64,000 nucleotides of DNA, from positions 434,001 through 498,000 of the forward strand of contig JADJGV010000002.1 in assembly GCA_016707895.1 (NCBI GenBank), in the 5' to 3' direction. Shown here one piece after another: positions 1 through 12,555 of this stretch. The position numbers were made by a program, and so were the translations under genes. Source of the stretch: Myxococcales bacterium (lineage in GTDB: Bacteria > Myxococcota_A > Polyangia > Haliangiales > Haliangiaceae). The notes under the pieces are model-generated. The model was not told the DNA's origin and did no database searches. It saw only the letters and a program-made list of their open reading frames with translations. Positions within the stretch are counted from its first letter, which is position 1; each line of letters begins with the position of its first letter.

Positions 1-129
1 CGCGGCGGCGGCGAAGCCGGGCAGCGCGGTGGGCCGGAACGCCCGCACCATCCCCGACTTGCGCAGGACGTCGAGGGCGAAGCGCGCGTCGCTGGCGCGG
101 GCGCGCAGGCGGTCGAGGATGGGCGGCAC
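1..129 (-). CDS. partial CDS, N-terminus of a probable acyl-CoA ligase (AMP-dependent synthetase)
   Basis: Reading leftward from a GTG at 129, the frame stays open to the window edge and gives the first 43 residues of a protein. It starts MPPILDRLRARASDARF and continues through a basic, Pro-rich stretch (KSGMVRAFRPTALPGF). From memory this resembles the N-terminal lead of long-chain fatty acyl-CoA ligases in myxobacteria, but the AMP-binding motifs lie outside the window, so the family call is weak. The GTG is only 13 bases after the stop of the upstream TPR gene on the same strand, so the two are probably cotranscribed. Confidence 0.4.
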   Translation of the reverse strand, partial: MPPILDRLRARASDARFALDVLRKSGMVRAFRPTALPGFAAAA

Positions 130-142
130 GCCCGCCAGGGTA

Positions 143-3100
143 CTACCGACCGCGGGCCGTGAGGTAGCGACGCACCTCCTCGGCCTGGGCCTGGTTCTTC
201 GGGTTGCGCGCGAGGTACGCCTCCCACGCGCGGATGGTGGCGCCGTCGTTGTGCATCACCTGCTGGACGGTGCCGAGCAGCCACAGCGCGTCGGTCAGCC
301 ACGGCACGGTCACGCCGTCCTTGCGTTCGTCCGTGGTCGCCAGCGTGGTGGCGCGCTCGAGGGCGCTGGCCGCCGGCCCCGCCCGATCGCCCTCGTAGTA
401 CAGCTCGCCGAGCTTGTAGTACGCGTCGGCCCGCGGCTGGGCGGCGACGGCCTTGGTCAGCCAGGTGACCGCGTTGGCGCGGTCCTCGAGCTCGACGTAG
501 GCCATGCCCAGGCCGTACGGCAGGTCGGCGTTGCCGGGATCCTTCTCGAGCGCCTTCTTGAACGCGGTGATCGCCTTGTCGTACTCGCCGCGGGCCAGGC
601 GGATCCGCCCGGCGCCGGCCCAGGCGTTGACGATCGACTCGTCGAGCAGCGCGGCCTGGTCGTAGGCGCGCAGGGCCTCGTCGCGGACCGCGGTGTCGCC
701 GGTCTGGCCCGAGAACTTCTCGCTGACCCGGCCCAGGCCTTCGAGGAACTGGGCGTCGGGGCTGCGGCTGGTGGCCTCTTGCATCACGCGCCGCGCCTCG
801 CTGTAGCGCTTGTCGAGGAGCAGGCCCTCGCCCTTGAGGAACAGGCCGGTGGGATCGTCGGGCGTGACCGCGAGCAGCTCGTCGCCGAGCGCGCGCGCCG
901 CGGCGATGTCGCCGGTGCGGGCGAAGAAGCGGCCGGCGCGGATCTTGGTCTCGACGGTGACGTCGGGCAGGCGCAGCAGCTTGCGGTACAGCTCGGCGGC
1001 GTCGGCGTCGCGGCGCGCGGCCTCGAACCCGCGGGCCAGCTCGACGCCGAGGTCGATGCGGCTCGGGTCGAGCTCGAACGCCTTCACCAGCGTCGCCACC
1101 GCCTCGTCTTGCTTGCCCTGGCGGCGCAGCGCCTCGGCCAGCTGGTAGTGGGCCTCGACCTCCGTCGGGCGTTGCTCGATCGCGCTGCGCAGCCAGCGCT
1201 CGGCCTGGGGCGCAGCGCCGGCCGACAGGTACGCGACGCCGAGCGCGATCGCGATGCCCGCGTCGCTGGTGGCGGCGGCGGCGATCGTCGTCAGCTTGGC
1301 GTCGGCCCGCGCGCGTAGCGCGGCGGCGTCCTCCGGCGTCTTGGCCGCGTCGGCCATGTGGCCCAGGAGCGTCGCCGCGGCGATCGTCGGGGCGATGTCG
1401 CCGGCGCCCAGCGCCGTGGCGGCCCGCTCGTAGGCGGCCAGCGCCGCGGCGGGGTTCTTCTCGGCCTCGAGCCGGTGGCCGTCGATCATGTCGAGCCGGC
1501 CCAGCAGCGCCGGCGCGGTGATCGGCGGCTTGCGCTCGCGCAGCGCCGCCAGCCGGGCCGCGGCCTCGGGGATCTTGGCGCGGCGCAGATCGATCTCGGC
1601 GGCGGTCAGGGCGGCGTCGACGTCGTCGGGCGCCAGCGCCAGCGCCTTGTCGGCGGCCTCGGCGGCGGCGTCGATCTTGCCGTCGGCCAGCTCGGTGGCG
1701 GCCAGCGACACCAGCACGCCCCGGTCGCCGGGCAGGATCGCCAGCGCCTTGCGGTAGCGATCGCGGGCGGCGTCGAGGCGACCGCCGCGGCGGGCCTCGT
1801 CGCCGGCGCGGGTCCAGGCCAGCACCACCGCGCGCGGGTCGGCCTTGTCGATGCCGGCGCGCTGCAGGATCGCCAGCAGCGAGGTCTCGCGCTTGCCCAG
1901 ATCGGAGTTGGGCGCGGTCAGCACCTCGCCGACCAGGGCGCCGACGTGCTCGGGCGCCAGCTCGATCACCTTGAGGTAGCTGGCGTGGGCGGCGGCCACG
2001 TCGCCCCCGGCCTGTTGCGCCTGCGCCAGGCCGTAAGTCGCGGCCACCGGCCGCGCGGTGAGCGCCGCCGTGAACGCCTGCTGCGCGGCGGCCCACTCTT
2101 GCGCGCCCGCTTGGGCCCAGCCCAGGTACAGCTGCGCGTCGGCGTCGCCGCGCGCGGCCAGCGGCTTGAGCGCCGCGATCGCGCCGGTGTAGTCGCCCTC
2201 GATGAGGTCGCGCACCGCGGCGGCCTTGTCGACGGTCGGGTGGTGCGCGCCGTTGGTGGTCGCGGTCTCGAGCAGGCGCCGCCCGTTCGCGAGCCGGGCC
2301 TCGGCCTGGGTGCCCTCCTCGACGTACGCGACCAGCGCGGCCTGGGCGGCGATGCCCAGCGCCTCGGCGTTGCGCTTGTCGAGCGCGAGCACGTCGTCGG
2401 CGGCGCGGGCCGCGCGGCGCCAGTGGGTCTCGTCATTCGCCAGCGCCGCCTTGCGCGCGGCCTTCAGGTTGCGATCGAGATCGGCGGCGCGCGTCTGCTG
2501 CGCGTCCCATCGCTTGTACATGAAGAAGCCGCCGGCGCCGACCGCGCCGACGCCCAGCACCGCCGCCAGCACCAGCTTCGCGGCGCGTGGCGACAGCTTG
2601 GCCTTGGCCGGCCCCGCCTTGGGCGTGGCGCGGACCTTGGGCTGCGCCGGCGCGTCGCGGCGCGGCACCGCCAGGTCGATGTCGCCGGTGTTGGTCGCCG
2701 GCGCGCGGCTGTCGGAGCCGGGCGAGGTCGACGCGCCGGCCTTGAACGACACGACCCCGCGACCTGCGGCGGCCGCGGCGGCCGGCGAGGCGGGGAGGTC
2801 GAGGCCGAGCGGATCGCCGTCGCCCAGCTCGAGCGCGGGCGGCGGCTCCGACGGCGCGTGGGTGCGCGGCGTCGCCGGCACGCTGCGGGCGCTGGCGTTG
2901 GTGGGCTCGAGCTCGATCATCCCCGAACCGCCGGACGGCGGCGGCAGATCGATCCCCTCGAGCGCGGCCCCGGGCGCGACGCTCGGCGCCGGCGCCGGGA
3001 AGCGTTCGGCCCGCGGCACGCTGGGCGGCGGCAGGTCGTCGAACAGGCCGATCGCCGGCGCCGGGCTCTTGGCCGGCGGCAGATCGTCGAACATGCTCGC

Positions 3101-4213
3101 GGGCGAGGGCGGCGCGACGCGCGCGGCCGGCGGGTTGGTGGCAGGGCCCGGGAGATCGTCGAAGAAGCCCTTGGGCGCGGGGAGATCGACGCCGCCCTTG
3201 CCGGTGGCGGGGCCCGGGAGATCGTCGAAGAAGCCCTTGGGCGCGGGCAGGTCGGGGCCCTTCGGCGTCGCGGGGCCTGGGAGATCGTCGAAGAAGCCCT
3301 TGGGCGCGGGGAGATCGACGCCGCCCTTGCCGGTGGCGGGGCCCGGGAGATCGTCGAAGAAGCCCTTGGGCGCGGGCAGCTGCGCGTTGTTCGCCAGCGG
3401 GCGCGCCGGCGGGATCGTCGGCGGCATGCCACCGACGGTGCGCTTGGGCTCGGGCGGCGGCGCGGCCGCTGGCCGCTTGGGCGTGGGCAGGTCGCCGATC
3501 ATCGGCCCCTTGGGCGCCGGCAGGTCGTCGAACAGGTCGTTGCCGCTGGCGCGCTTGGGCGCGGGCAGGTCGCTGATCGCCGGCGGCCCCTTGGGCATCG
3601 GCAGGTCGCTGATCGCCGGCGGCCCCTTGGGCATCGGCAGGTCGCTGATCGCCGGCGGCCCCTTGGGCGCGGGCAGATCGACGATGCCGGCGGGCGGCCC
3701 CTTGGGCGCGGGCAGATCGACGATGCCTGCCGGCGGCCCCTTGGGCGCGGGCAGGTCGACGATGCCTGCCGGCGGCCCCTTGGGCGCGGGCAGGTCGGTG
3801 TACGGGCCGCGCGCGGTGGCCTTGGGGGCGTCGGCCGGCGCGGGCGCGCCGCGCGGCGAGGGGCCGACCGGCGCGACGAGGTCGACGCCGTCGAGCGTGA
3901 ACGGCTCGGGCTCGCGCGGCTTGGGCACCGCCTTGGGCGCCGGCAGATCGACGATCGCCGACGGCGACGGGCCCTTGGGCGCAGGCAGATCGACCGCCTC
4001 GACGCGCCCACCGGGCACGCCCGTGGGGGACGGGCGTCGCGGCGCGGGCAGATCGGCCAGGTCGATGACGTCGCCCGTGCCACCGGCGACGTCGCCCGGG
4101 ACCACGATGCGCGCCTTGCACTTCGCACACGACACCGTCTTGCCCGCCGGCGGAATGTCAGCCGCGGGGAAGCGGTACATCGCGCCGCACACGGCGCATG
4201 CCACTTCCTTCAT
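143..4213 (-). CDS. zinc-ribbon (MJ0042-type) / Pro-rich repeat / single-TM / TPR protein
   Basis: A 1356-residue protein with four parts. Residues 1–40 are a CxxC…CxxC zinc ribbon (CAVC and CAKC) of the MJ0042 type found at the front of many myxobacterial proteins. Residues ~45–520 are a low-complexity cytoplasmic linker with repeated DLPAPKG and FDDLPGPA motifs. One membrane helix lies at ~543–565, followed by ~790 residues of TPR-like helix pairs that should be exported. The zinc-ribbon, Pro-rich linker and single TM recall GltJ/AgmX of Myxococcus, which binds MglA, but here the exported part is TPR instead of GltJ's domains. An ATG at 4213 with a TACAAT hexamer nine bases upstream supports the start. 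The role is unknown; a scaffold across the inner membrane is an inference. Confidence 0.75.
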   Translation of the reverse strand: MKEVACAVCGAMYRFPAADIPPAGKTVSCAKCKARIVVPGDVAGGTGDVIDLADLPAPRRPSPTGVPGGRVEAVDLPAPKGPSPSAIVDLPAPKAVPKPREPEPFTLDGVDLVAPVGPSPRGAPAPADAPKATARGPYTDLPAPKGPPAGIVDLPAPKGPPAGIVDLPAPKGPPAGIVDLPAPKGPPAISDLPMPKGPPAISDLPMPKGPPAISDLPAPKRASGNDLFDDLPAPKGPMIGDLPTPKRPAAAPPPEPKRTVGGMPPTIPPARPLANNAQLPAPKGFFDDLPGPATGKGGVDLPAPKGFFDDLPGPATPKGPDLPAPKGFFDDLPGPATGKGGVDLPAPKGFFDDLPGPATNPPAARVAPPSPASMFDDLPPAKSPAPAIGLFDDLPPPSVPRAERFPAPAPSVAPGAALEGIDLPPPSGGSGMIELEPTNASARSVPATPRTHAPSEPPPALELGDGDPLGLDLPASPAAAAAAGRGVVSFKAGASTSPGSDSRAPATNTGDIDLAVPRRDAPAQPKVRATPKAGPAKAKLSPRAAKLVLAAVLGVGAVGAGGFFMYKRWDAQQTRAADLDRNLKAARKAALANDETHWRRAARAADDVLALDKRNAEALGIAAQAALVAYVEEGTQAEARLANGRRLLETATTNGAHHPTVDKAAAVRDLIEGDYTGAIAALKPLAARGDADAQLYLGWAQAGAQEWAAAQQAFTAALTARPVAATYGLAQAQQAGGDVAAAHASYLKVIELAPEHVGALVGEVLTAPNSDLGKRETSLLAILQRAGIDKADPRAVVLAWTRAGDEARRGGRLDAARDRYRKALAILPGDRGVLVSLAATELADGKIDAAAEAADKALALAPDDVDAALTAAEIDLRRAKIPEAAARLAALRERKPPITAPALLGRLDMIDGHRLEAEKNPAAALAAYERAATALGAGDIAPTIAAATLLGHMADAAKTPEDAAALRARADAKLTTIAAAATSDAGIAIALGVAYLSAGAAPQAERWLRSAIEQRPTEVEAHYQLAEALRRQGKQDEAVATLVKAFELDPSRIDLGVELARGFEAARRDADAAELYRKLLRLPDVTVETKIRAGRFFARTGDIAAARALGDELLAVTPDDPTGLFLKGEGLLLDKRYSEARRVMQEATSRSPDAQFLEGLGRVSEKFSGQTGDTAVRDEALRAYDQAALLDESIVNAWAGAGRIRLARGEYDKAITAFKKALEKDPGNADLPYGLGMAYVELEDRANAVTWLTKAVAAQPRADAYYKLGELYYEGDRAGPAASALERATTLATTDERKDGVTVPWLTDALWLLGTVQQVMHNDGATIRAWEAYLARNPKNQAQAEEVRRYLTARGR
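3139..3383 (-). repeat. in-frame tandem repeats coding DLPAPKGFFDDLPGPAT
   Basis: Four near-identical coding copies of roughly 60 bases, alternating with GKGGV or PKGP spacers, inside the linker of the zinc-ribbon/TPR protein. The near identity at DNA level points to recent duplication or gene conversion. Confidence 0.8.
3570..3797 (-). repeat. in-frame tandem repeats coding DLP(A/M)PKGPPA
   Basis: About seven consecutive coding copies of 30–39 bases: a group ending in GIV and a group ending in I. They lie in the same linker, N-terminal to the FFDDLPGPAT repeats. Copy number is likely to vary between strains. Confidence 0.75.
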
Positions 4214-4261
4214 CTGATCGAAATTGTACCCCGCCCGCGCGGGCGATGCGCGGTCGGGTGA

Positions 4262-4861
4262 CTACTTGCGGGTATCGAACGGGTTGCCGCCCAGGTCGCC
4301 GGCACCGCCGCCGCGCCCGCGCCGGCGGCCCCGGGGCGCCGGCGCCGCGTCATCCGGAGCGTCGAGGCGCGCGCCGCGCAGGCCGCGCAGGATCTTGCGG
4401 TCGACCTCCGGCAGCAGATCGAGCAGCGTCGCGGCCTGCTCGGGGGTCAACGCCGCGCGCAGCTCGCCGAAGCGCTGCTCCTCGGCGGTCCACCGCGCCC
4501 GCTGGTTGGCGACCAGCTGATCGAGCACCGCGCTGATGTCGGCCGCCTTGTGGGCGGCGCGCGCCGTCGCCAGCTTGTCGCGCAGCGCGGCGCGCTCGGC
4601 CAGCAGCTTGGCCAGCACGTCGTCGTACTTGTCGAGCACCGGGAACAGCTTGCCGGCGGTGGCCTCGTCGAGGTCGAGCTGCTCGGTCAGCACCATCGCC
4701 CGCATGATCCGGATGCGTTGCTTCACCTTGTCGCGCTTGCCGCCGTTCCCGGCGGCCTTCTGGCCGACCTGCGGCCGCGCGCGATCGGGTCGGGCCTCCG
4801 CCGGCGCCACCAGGCCGGCCACCACCAGCGCCCCCAGGAGCATGGTTCGCAGCGTCGTCAT
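4262..4861 (-). CDS. CpxP/Spy-like periplasmic protein
   Basis: 199 residues starting at the ATG at 4861, which overlaps the stop of the upstream anti-sigma-like gene (ATGA, 4858–4861). A signal peptide (MTTLRTMLLGALVVAGL, then an AEA cleavage site) precedes a helical region with LTEQLDLDEATAGKLFPVLDKY, leucine- and alanine-rich helices and a second 'LTPEQAATLLDLLPEVD' element. Two such LTxEQ-like helices are typical of the Spy/CpxP/heavy-metal-resistance family of periplasmic chaperone-like sensors. The tail is Arg/Gly-rich. Its place as third gene of a sigma/anti-sigma operon suggests envelope-stress sensing. Confidence 0.65.
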   Translation of the reverse strand: MTTLRTMLLGALVVAGLVAPAEARPDRARPQVGQKAAGNGGKRDKVKQRIRIMRAMVLTEQLDLDEATAGKLFPVLDKYDDVLAKLLAERAALRDKLATARAAHKAADISAVLDQLVANQRARWTAEEQRFGELRAALTPEQAATLLDLLPEVDRKILRGLRGARLDAPDDAAPAPRGRRRGRGGGAGDLGGNPFDTRK

Positions 4862-5454
4862 CCTGCCTCCTGCGCGTCGATCCACGCCAGCGCGCGATCG
4901 AGCTCGTCATCGGAGAACTCGTCGATCCACCCGGTCCAGGTCGCGCCCAGCGCCGGCAGCTCGTCGTCGCCGTCGTCCTCGTCGTCGAACGCGATCACCT
5001 CGTCGATCAACGCGTCGTCGATCGGGCCCAGCCCGTCGAGGTCGCTGGCGGGATCGTCGTCGATCGCGAGCCCCGGATCGTCGTCGGCGACCGGCGACGG
5101 CGCGGGCGGCGGCGCCACCGCGACGCTCGGCAGCGGCACCACCGGCCACGACCAGCGCCCGGCGTGCGGCCGCAGGGCCAGCGCCACCACCGCGGCCGCC
5201 GCCAGCGCGACCCCGGCGTACAGCCACGGCCGCCGCCGCGCCGGGGCTCGGGTGGTGGCCGCGAAGATGCGCTCCTCGAGGGCGCGCCAGTCGGGCGCGG
5301 CGCCCGCGGTCGGCAGCGCCCGCACCGCGGCCACGGTCGCGCCGTCGTCCTCGGCCAGCGCGGCCTCGACCCGCGCGCGCTGGGCGGCGGTCAACGCCTC
5401 CGGCGTCTCGGCGTAGGTCGCCAGCAGCGCGTCGAGGGTGGGGTCGTCGTTCAT
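4858..5454 (-). CDS. anti-sigma-factor-like single-TM protein
   Basis: 198 residues. The N-terminal ~75 are helical and cytoplasmic (TLDALLATYAETPEALTAAQRARVEAAL). One TM segment (LYAGVALAAAAVVALAL) lies at about 86–102, followed by a Pro-rich and then strongly acidic exported tail (runs of Asp/Glu with a WTGW motif). There is no clear zinc-binding HxxxCxxC anti-sigma motif. The call rests on topology and position: the ATG at 5454 overlaps the sigma-factor stop by four bases and its own stop overlaps the next gene by four. Known families of this layout hold the sigma factor at the membrane. Confidence 0.6.
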   Translation of the reverse strand: MNDDPTLDALLATYAETPEALTAAQRARVEAALAEDDGATVAAVRALPTAGAAPDWRALEERIFAATTRAPARRRPWLYAGVALAAAAVVALALRPHAGRWSWPVVPLPSVAVAPPPAPSPVADDDPGLAIDDDPASDLDGLGPIDDALIDEVIAFDDEDDGDDELPALGATWTGWIDEFSDDELDRALAWIDAQEAG

Positions 5455-6053
5455 GGCTCGATCGCCTCGCTGCCGAGGAGGCCGCGCAGCCGCTTGACCG
5501 CGAAGTGGAAGCTTACCTTGGCCGCGTTCTCGGTGCAGTCGGCCAGCGCCGCCACCTCGCGGAACGACAGCTCGTCGAACACCCGCAGCTCGAGCACCAG
5601 CTTCTGCTTGGGCGGCAGCTCGGCGATCGCGGCCCGCAGCGCCGCCGCCCGCTGGCTGCCCTCGAGGCGGTCGGCGCCGGTGGCGGCGATCGTCAGCGCG
5701 TCGTCGGCCAGCTCGCTGGGCTGCTCGCGGGCGCGGTCGCGCACGGCGTTGAGCGACAGGTTGATCGCGATGCGGTACAGCCAGCTGCGCACGCTGGCGT
5801 CGCCGCGGAAGTTGGCCAGCGCCTGGTAGGCGCGCACGAACGCCTGCTGGGTCACGTCCGCGGCGTCGGCGTCCGACCGCAGGTAGCGCCGGGCCAGGTG
5901 CCACAGGCCGCGCTGGTGGCGGCGGACGATCTGCTCGAACGCCGCCCGGTCGCCGCGCTGGGCCCGGGCCACCAGCGCGCGGTCGACGTCGATCGGCTCG
6001 TCGGTCACCGCGTCCTCGGTGCGCAGCCACGCGGCGGGCAGGGCCAGGTCCAT
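5451..6053 (-). CDS. ECF-type RNA polymerase sigma factor
   Basis: 200 residues. Region 2 is visible at ~25–95 (GDRAAFEQIVRRH, DADAADVTQQAFVRAYQAL, the latter being the usual DxxQexF-like helix). Region 4 is at ~140–195 (LPPKQKLVLELRVFDELSFREVAAL, then a helix-turn-helix with TENAAKVSFHFAVKRLR). The length matches the family. It heads a three-gene operon with four-base overlaps at both junctions, so it is probably controlled by the membrane protein encoded next. It is divergent from serS across 98 bases. Confidence 0.9.
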   Translation of the reverse strand: MDLALPAAWLRTEDAVTDEPIDVDRALVARAQRGDRAAFEQIVRRHQRGLWHLARRYLRSDADAADVTQQAFVRAYQALANFRGDASVRSWLYRIAINLSLNAVRDRAREQPSELADDALTIAATGADRLEGSQRAAALRAAIAELPPKQKLVLELRVFDELSFREVAALADCTENAAKVSFHFAVKRLRGLLGSEAIEP

Positions 6054-6151
6054 GACGGTTGGACCCGGCGCTTGCGCCCGGGGTTAAGCGGCAGTAGCTT
6101 CACGGTCCAAGTACCCTCGATCGCTCGCGTTTCGGGGGCAGAAAGCCGACC

Positions 6152-7441
<1,290 letters not shown>

Positions 7442-7460
7442 GCCGCGCGGCGCGCGCGGG

Positions 7461-8690
7461 TCAGAACTGGCCCGACAGCGGCGAGGTGTCGGCGCGGCCC
7501 GGGCTGTCCAGCACCCAGGTGCCGAGCGCGAACAGCCCGACGCCGAACCCGAGCGTGAAGCCCGACATCGTGCACATCACGCCGCGGTCGTCGTCGTCGC
7601 TGGTCAGGCAGGGGATCGCGAAACCCGCGCCGATGACGCCGTAGAACACCCCGCCCATCCGGGACAGCCCCGCGAGGTTCCAGCGCGACGTCGTGTGGGC
7701 CTTCACCTGGACGCCGCCGACCGCCGCCCAGTCGCGGAGGTTCGGCAGCTGCACGCGGGTCGTGCGCGACAAGATGCTCGACTGCTCTCGCAACAGCAGC
7801 GTGCGCGACGGATCGAGGCGCTGGGTGCACGGCGTCGCGCAGACCTTGTGACCGTCGACGACCACGTCCCACGTCGTCTCGGGCTCGGCCGACATGAGCT
7901 GCACCTCGATCGGCCCGCCGGCGGCCGGCGGCGGTCGTCCGTAGGCGAGCTGACCTGGTCCGCCGGTGGGTTGCACCGACATCAGGAACATCTGGATCGG
8001 GGACGCGCAGCTGGCGTCAGGCGCGGCGTCGGTCGAGTTCGCGCACGACGCGGCCTCGCCCGCCCGGCGGATGATCGACTTGCTGGCGGTGCTGGTGGCG
8101 TTCGCGGCCCCGATCGTGTGGACGCTGGCCTCGAGGCTGGCCGTGGTGGTGCCACCAGCGGCGAGCTGGTAGGCGCCGATCGCGAGCCCGCCGACGACGT
8201 GGGTCGCGCCCTGGCAGTCGCCCTCGATCGTCGGCATCGCCCCGGGCGCGATGCCCAACCGGAACTGGCCGGCGATCGTGGTCTGCATGGTCAAGCTGCC
8301 CGAGCCTTGCAGCTCGCCCGCCAGCGACGCGGCGCCGAGCGGCAGCTTCGCGTACAGCTCGTCCTGGTTCCGGATCTCGATCCAGTCCGACGACGGCGTG
8401 GTGCGCACCCAGTAGTACGGGTCCTTGGTGCGGCACTGCGTGAGCACCGTCATCGTGCAGCCGGTGAACGAGACCACCACGCCGCTGCCCAGCCGGATCT
8501 GGGTCTCGAGGTTGGCCTTCTCCGCCGCCGGCCACTCGGTGACGAGCGGCTGGTCTTGCCCGACGGCGTTCCGGCAGCGCGTGCCTTCTCCCGTCAGGGT
8601 CGGCAGGCTCGGCTGAGAGACGATCGAGACCGGCCGGCAACCGGCCACCGCGAGCACGAGGACGACGAACGCACCCTTGGCCGCTCCCAT
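7461..8690 (-). CDS. lipoprotein with PEGA-like segment and C-terminal membrane hairpin
   Basis: 409 residues from the ATG at 8690, nine codons inside the longest frame. This start gives a compact lipoprotein signal (MGAAKGAFVVLVLAVAGC) and has a TACGCT hexamer seven bases upstream. The middle has no family I recognise. Around residues 280–310 a 'VVDGHKVCATPCTQRLDP' element resembles PEGA surface-layer-like domains. Two hydrophobic stretches near the C-terminus (GGVFYGVIGAGFAIP and GFTLGFGVGLFALGTWVL) could form a hairpin. Function unknown. Confidence 0.7.
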   Translation of the reverse strand: MGAAKGAFVVLVLAVAGCRPVSIVSQPSLPTLTGEGTRCRNAVGQDQPLVTEWPAAEKANLETQIRLGSGVVVSFTGCTMTVLTQCRTKDPYYWVRTTPSSDWIEIRNQDELYAKLPLGAASLAGELQGSGSLTMQTTIAGQFRLGIAPGAMPTIEGDCQGATHVVGGLAIGAYQLAAGGTTTASLEASVHTIGAANATSTASKSIIRRAGEAASCANSTDAAPDASCASPIQMFLMSVQPTGGPGQLAYGRPPPAAGGPIEVQLMSAEPETTWDVVVDGHKVCATPCTQRLDPSRTLLLREQSSILSRTTRVQLPNLRDWAAVGGVQVKAHTTSRWNLAGLSRMGGVFYGVIGAGFAIPCLTSDDDDRGVMCTMSGFTLGFGVGLFALGTWVLDSPGRADTSPLSGQF

Positions 8691-8697
8691 CGTGCCG

Positions 8698-8703
8698 AGC
8701 GTA
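8698..8703 (-). promoter_or_regulatory. -10-like hexamer TACGCT
   Basis: It ends seven bases before the ATG at 8690 and helps select that start. Confidence 0.45.
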
Positions 8704-8734
8704 CCACCGGCCACCACCCGGTCGGTCGGTTTCG

Positions 8735-9124
8735 TCAGGGGGCAGCCAGCGCCAGCGCCGTCATCACCGCGGTCAGCCGCGCGAGCTCGTCGGCGTAGTC
8801 GGCGGCGCAGCGCCGGCCGTAGTCGTCGTCGCGGGTCGCGAAGTGGGCGAGCTGCCGCTGCGCGACCGCCGTGGCCGCCGCGGCCAGCGCCCGGGCCTGC
8901 TCACGATCGAGCCGGTCGAGGCTCGGCGCGTCGGCGACGTAGCCGATCTCGTTGTCGTGGTCGCGAGTGTAGCGAAACCACGCGCCGCAGCTCGCGCACT
9001 GGCGCAGCTCGCCGTAGGGCTCGGAGTAGGGCAGGTGCGAGCCGCCGATGATCGCCAGCTGGTCGGCCTGGTCCGGGGTGAGGCCGTCGCAGCGCGGGCA
9101 GGGTGAGGGCTGGGCCGGCGGCAT
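8735..9124 (-). CDS. small zinc-ribbon protein of unknown function
   Basis: 129 residues. Two CxxC pairs (CPRCDGL near residue 8 and CASCGAWF near 43) can bind one zinc. The rest is an Ala-rich helical region. Charged residues dominate and no signal peptide is present, so it is probably cytoplasmic. TACAAT seven bases before the ATG supports the start. I do not recognise the family. Confidence 0.65.
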   Translation of the reverse strand: MPPAQPSPCPRCDGLTPDQADQLAIIGGSHLPYSEPYGELRQCASCGAWFRYTRDHDNEIGYVADAPSLDRLDREQARALAAAATAVAQRQLAHFATRDDDYGRRCAADYADELARLTAVMTALALAAP

Positions 9125-9131
9125 CGCCGCG

Positions 9132-9137
9132 ATTGTA
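9132..9137 (-). promoter_or_regulatory. -10-like hexamer TACAAT
   Basis: Five of six match to TATAAT, seven bases before the ATG of the zinc-ribbon gene, so transcription would begin at about the start codon. Confidence 0.5.
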
Positions 9138-9222
9138 TCGACGGGGCCACCTGGCCGCCCGGGGCCGTGGTGGCGGCAGGTTGGGGGGGCGTTCGAGGGC
9201 CTAAAATCCCGCCACTAGATCC

Positions 9223-9250
9223 TTTACAAGCGAAGGGCCCTCCATATACT
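9223..9250 (+). promoter_or_regulatory. sigma-70-type promoter of the tRNA cluster
   Basis: TTTACA (9223–9228), a 16-base spacer, then TATACT (9245–9250); each box matches the consensus at five of six bases. The predicted transcript starts near 9257, about 16 bases before the first tRNA. Confidence 0.7.
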
Positions 9251-9272
9251 GCGCGTCACCTCTGGGCACTCT

Positions 9273-9356
<84 letters not shown>

Positions 9357-9427
9357 AAGGCTGACAACCGAATAGCTCGATCGTCGTTTTCTTTCTCGCT
9401 CGTCCATCGGGTCCGCCGATGGTCGAA

Positions 9428-9518
<91 letters not shown>

Positions 9519-9586
9519 CTGACTTGGCCGCTGCGAGCGCTCCGTACCGCTCGTGTCCGCTTCTCTATGTCCTAGCTTTTGTGTTT

Positions 9587-9659
<73 letters not shown>

Positions 9660-9662
9660 CTG

Positions 9663-10312
<650 letters not shown>

Positions 10313-10325
<13 letters not shown>

Positions 10326-10396
10326 CACGACGTCTGTGAACCCCGCCAGGTCCGGAAGGAAGCAACGGTAGCGGAACTAGTGGGTGCCTGGGGCCA
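10313..10396 (+). ncRNA. ffs: signal recognition particle RNA (4.5S, small bacterial type)
   Basis: It contains the conserved apical domain (AGGTCCGGAAGGAAGCA, 10349–10365, with the GGAA tetraloop and the Ffh-binding internal loop). The ends TGGTCCC and GGGGCCA pair. About 84 nt, it forms the SRP with Ffh for cotranslational membrane targeting. A strong terminator follows. The tadA–SRP RNA adjacency matches the order seen in Firmicutes such as Bacillus. Confidence 0.93.
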
Positions 10397-10404
10397 CTTT
10401 TCTT

Positions 10405-10441
10405 CGAGGGCGACTCTCACGAGTCGCCCTCGAGCTTTTTT
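10405..10441 (+). terminator. rho-independent terminator after SRP RNA
   Basis: A perfect 12-bp stem (CGAGGGCGACTC / GAGTCGCCCTCG) with a TCAC loop, followed by a run of six T. It is the clearest intrinsic terminator in the window. Confidence 0.9.
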
Positions 10442-10568
10442 CGGCGAGCGGCGGCGGGGCTAGCTGGCGGGTCGAAATCACCGGCCGAGGATGATCTTGG
10501 CCGTTCGCCAGAACGTGGAATGTGACTGATGTGATAGCGTCGGTCTCGGACAAACGAGAGGACGGGCC

Positions 10569-12476
<1,908 letters not shown>

Positions 12477-12543
12477 CTGTCGCGCCGCGCCGGTCGCGAC
12501 GACACGCCGCCGGCCTGACCGCCCCTCACCCCGCGGGCGGCGC

Positions 12544-12549
12544 TAGGCT
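12544..12549 (+). promoter_or_regulatory. -10-like hexamer TAGGCT
   Basis: It sits exactly six bases before the ATG at 12556. Confidence 0.5.
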
Positions 12550-12555
12550 GGGGTG

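Noticed and set aside
1358..4261. 967-codon plus-strand frame opposite the zinc-ribbon/TPR gene
   Set aside because: It is an Arg/Gly/Ala-rich mirror of the minus-strand gene, with no domain, and is produced by high GC at third positions.
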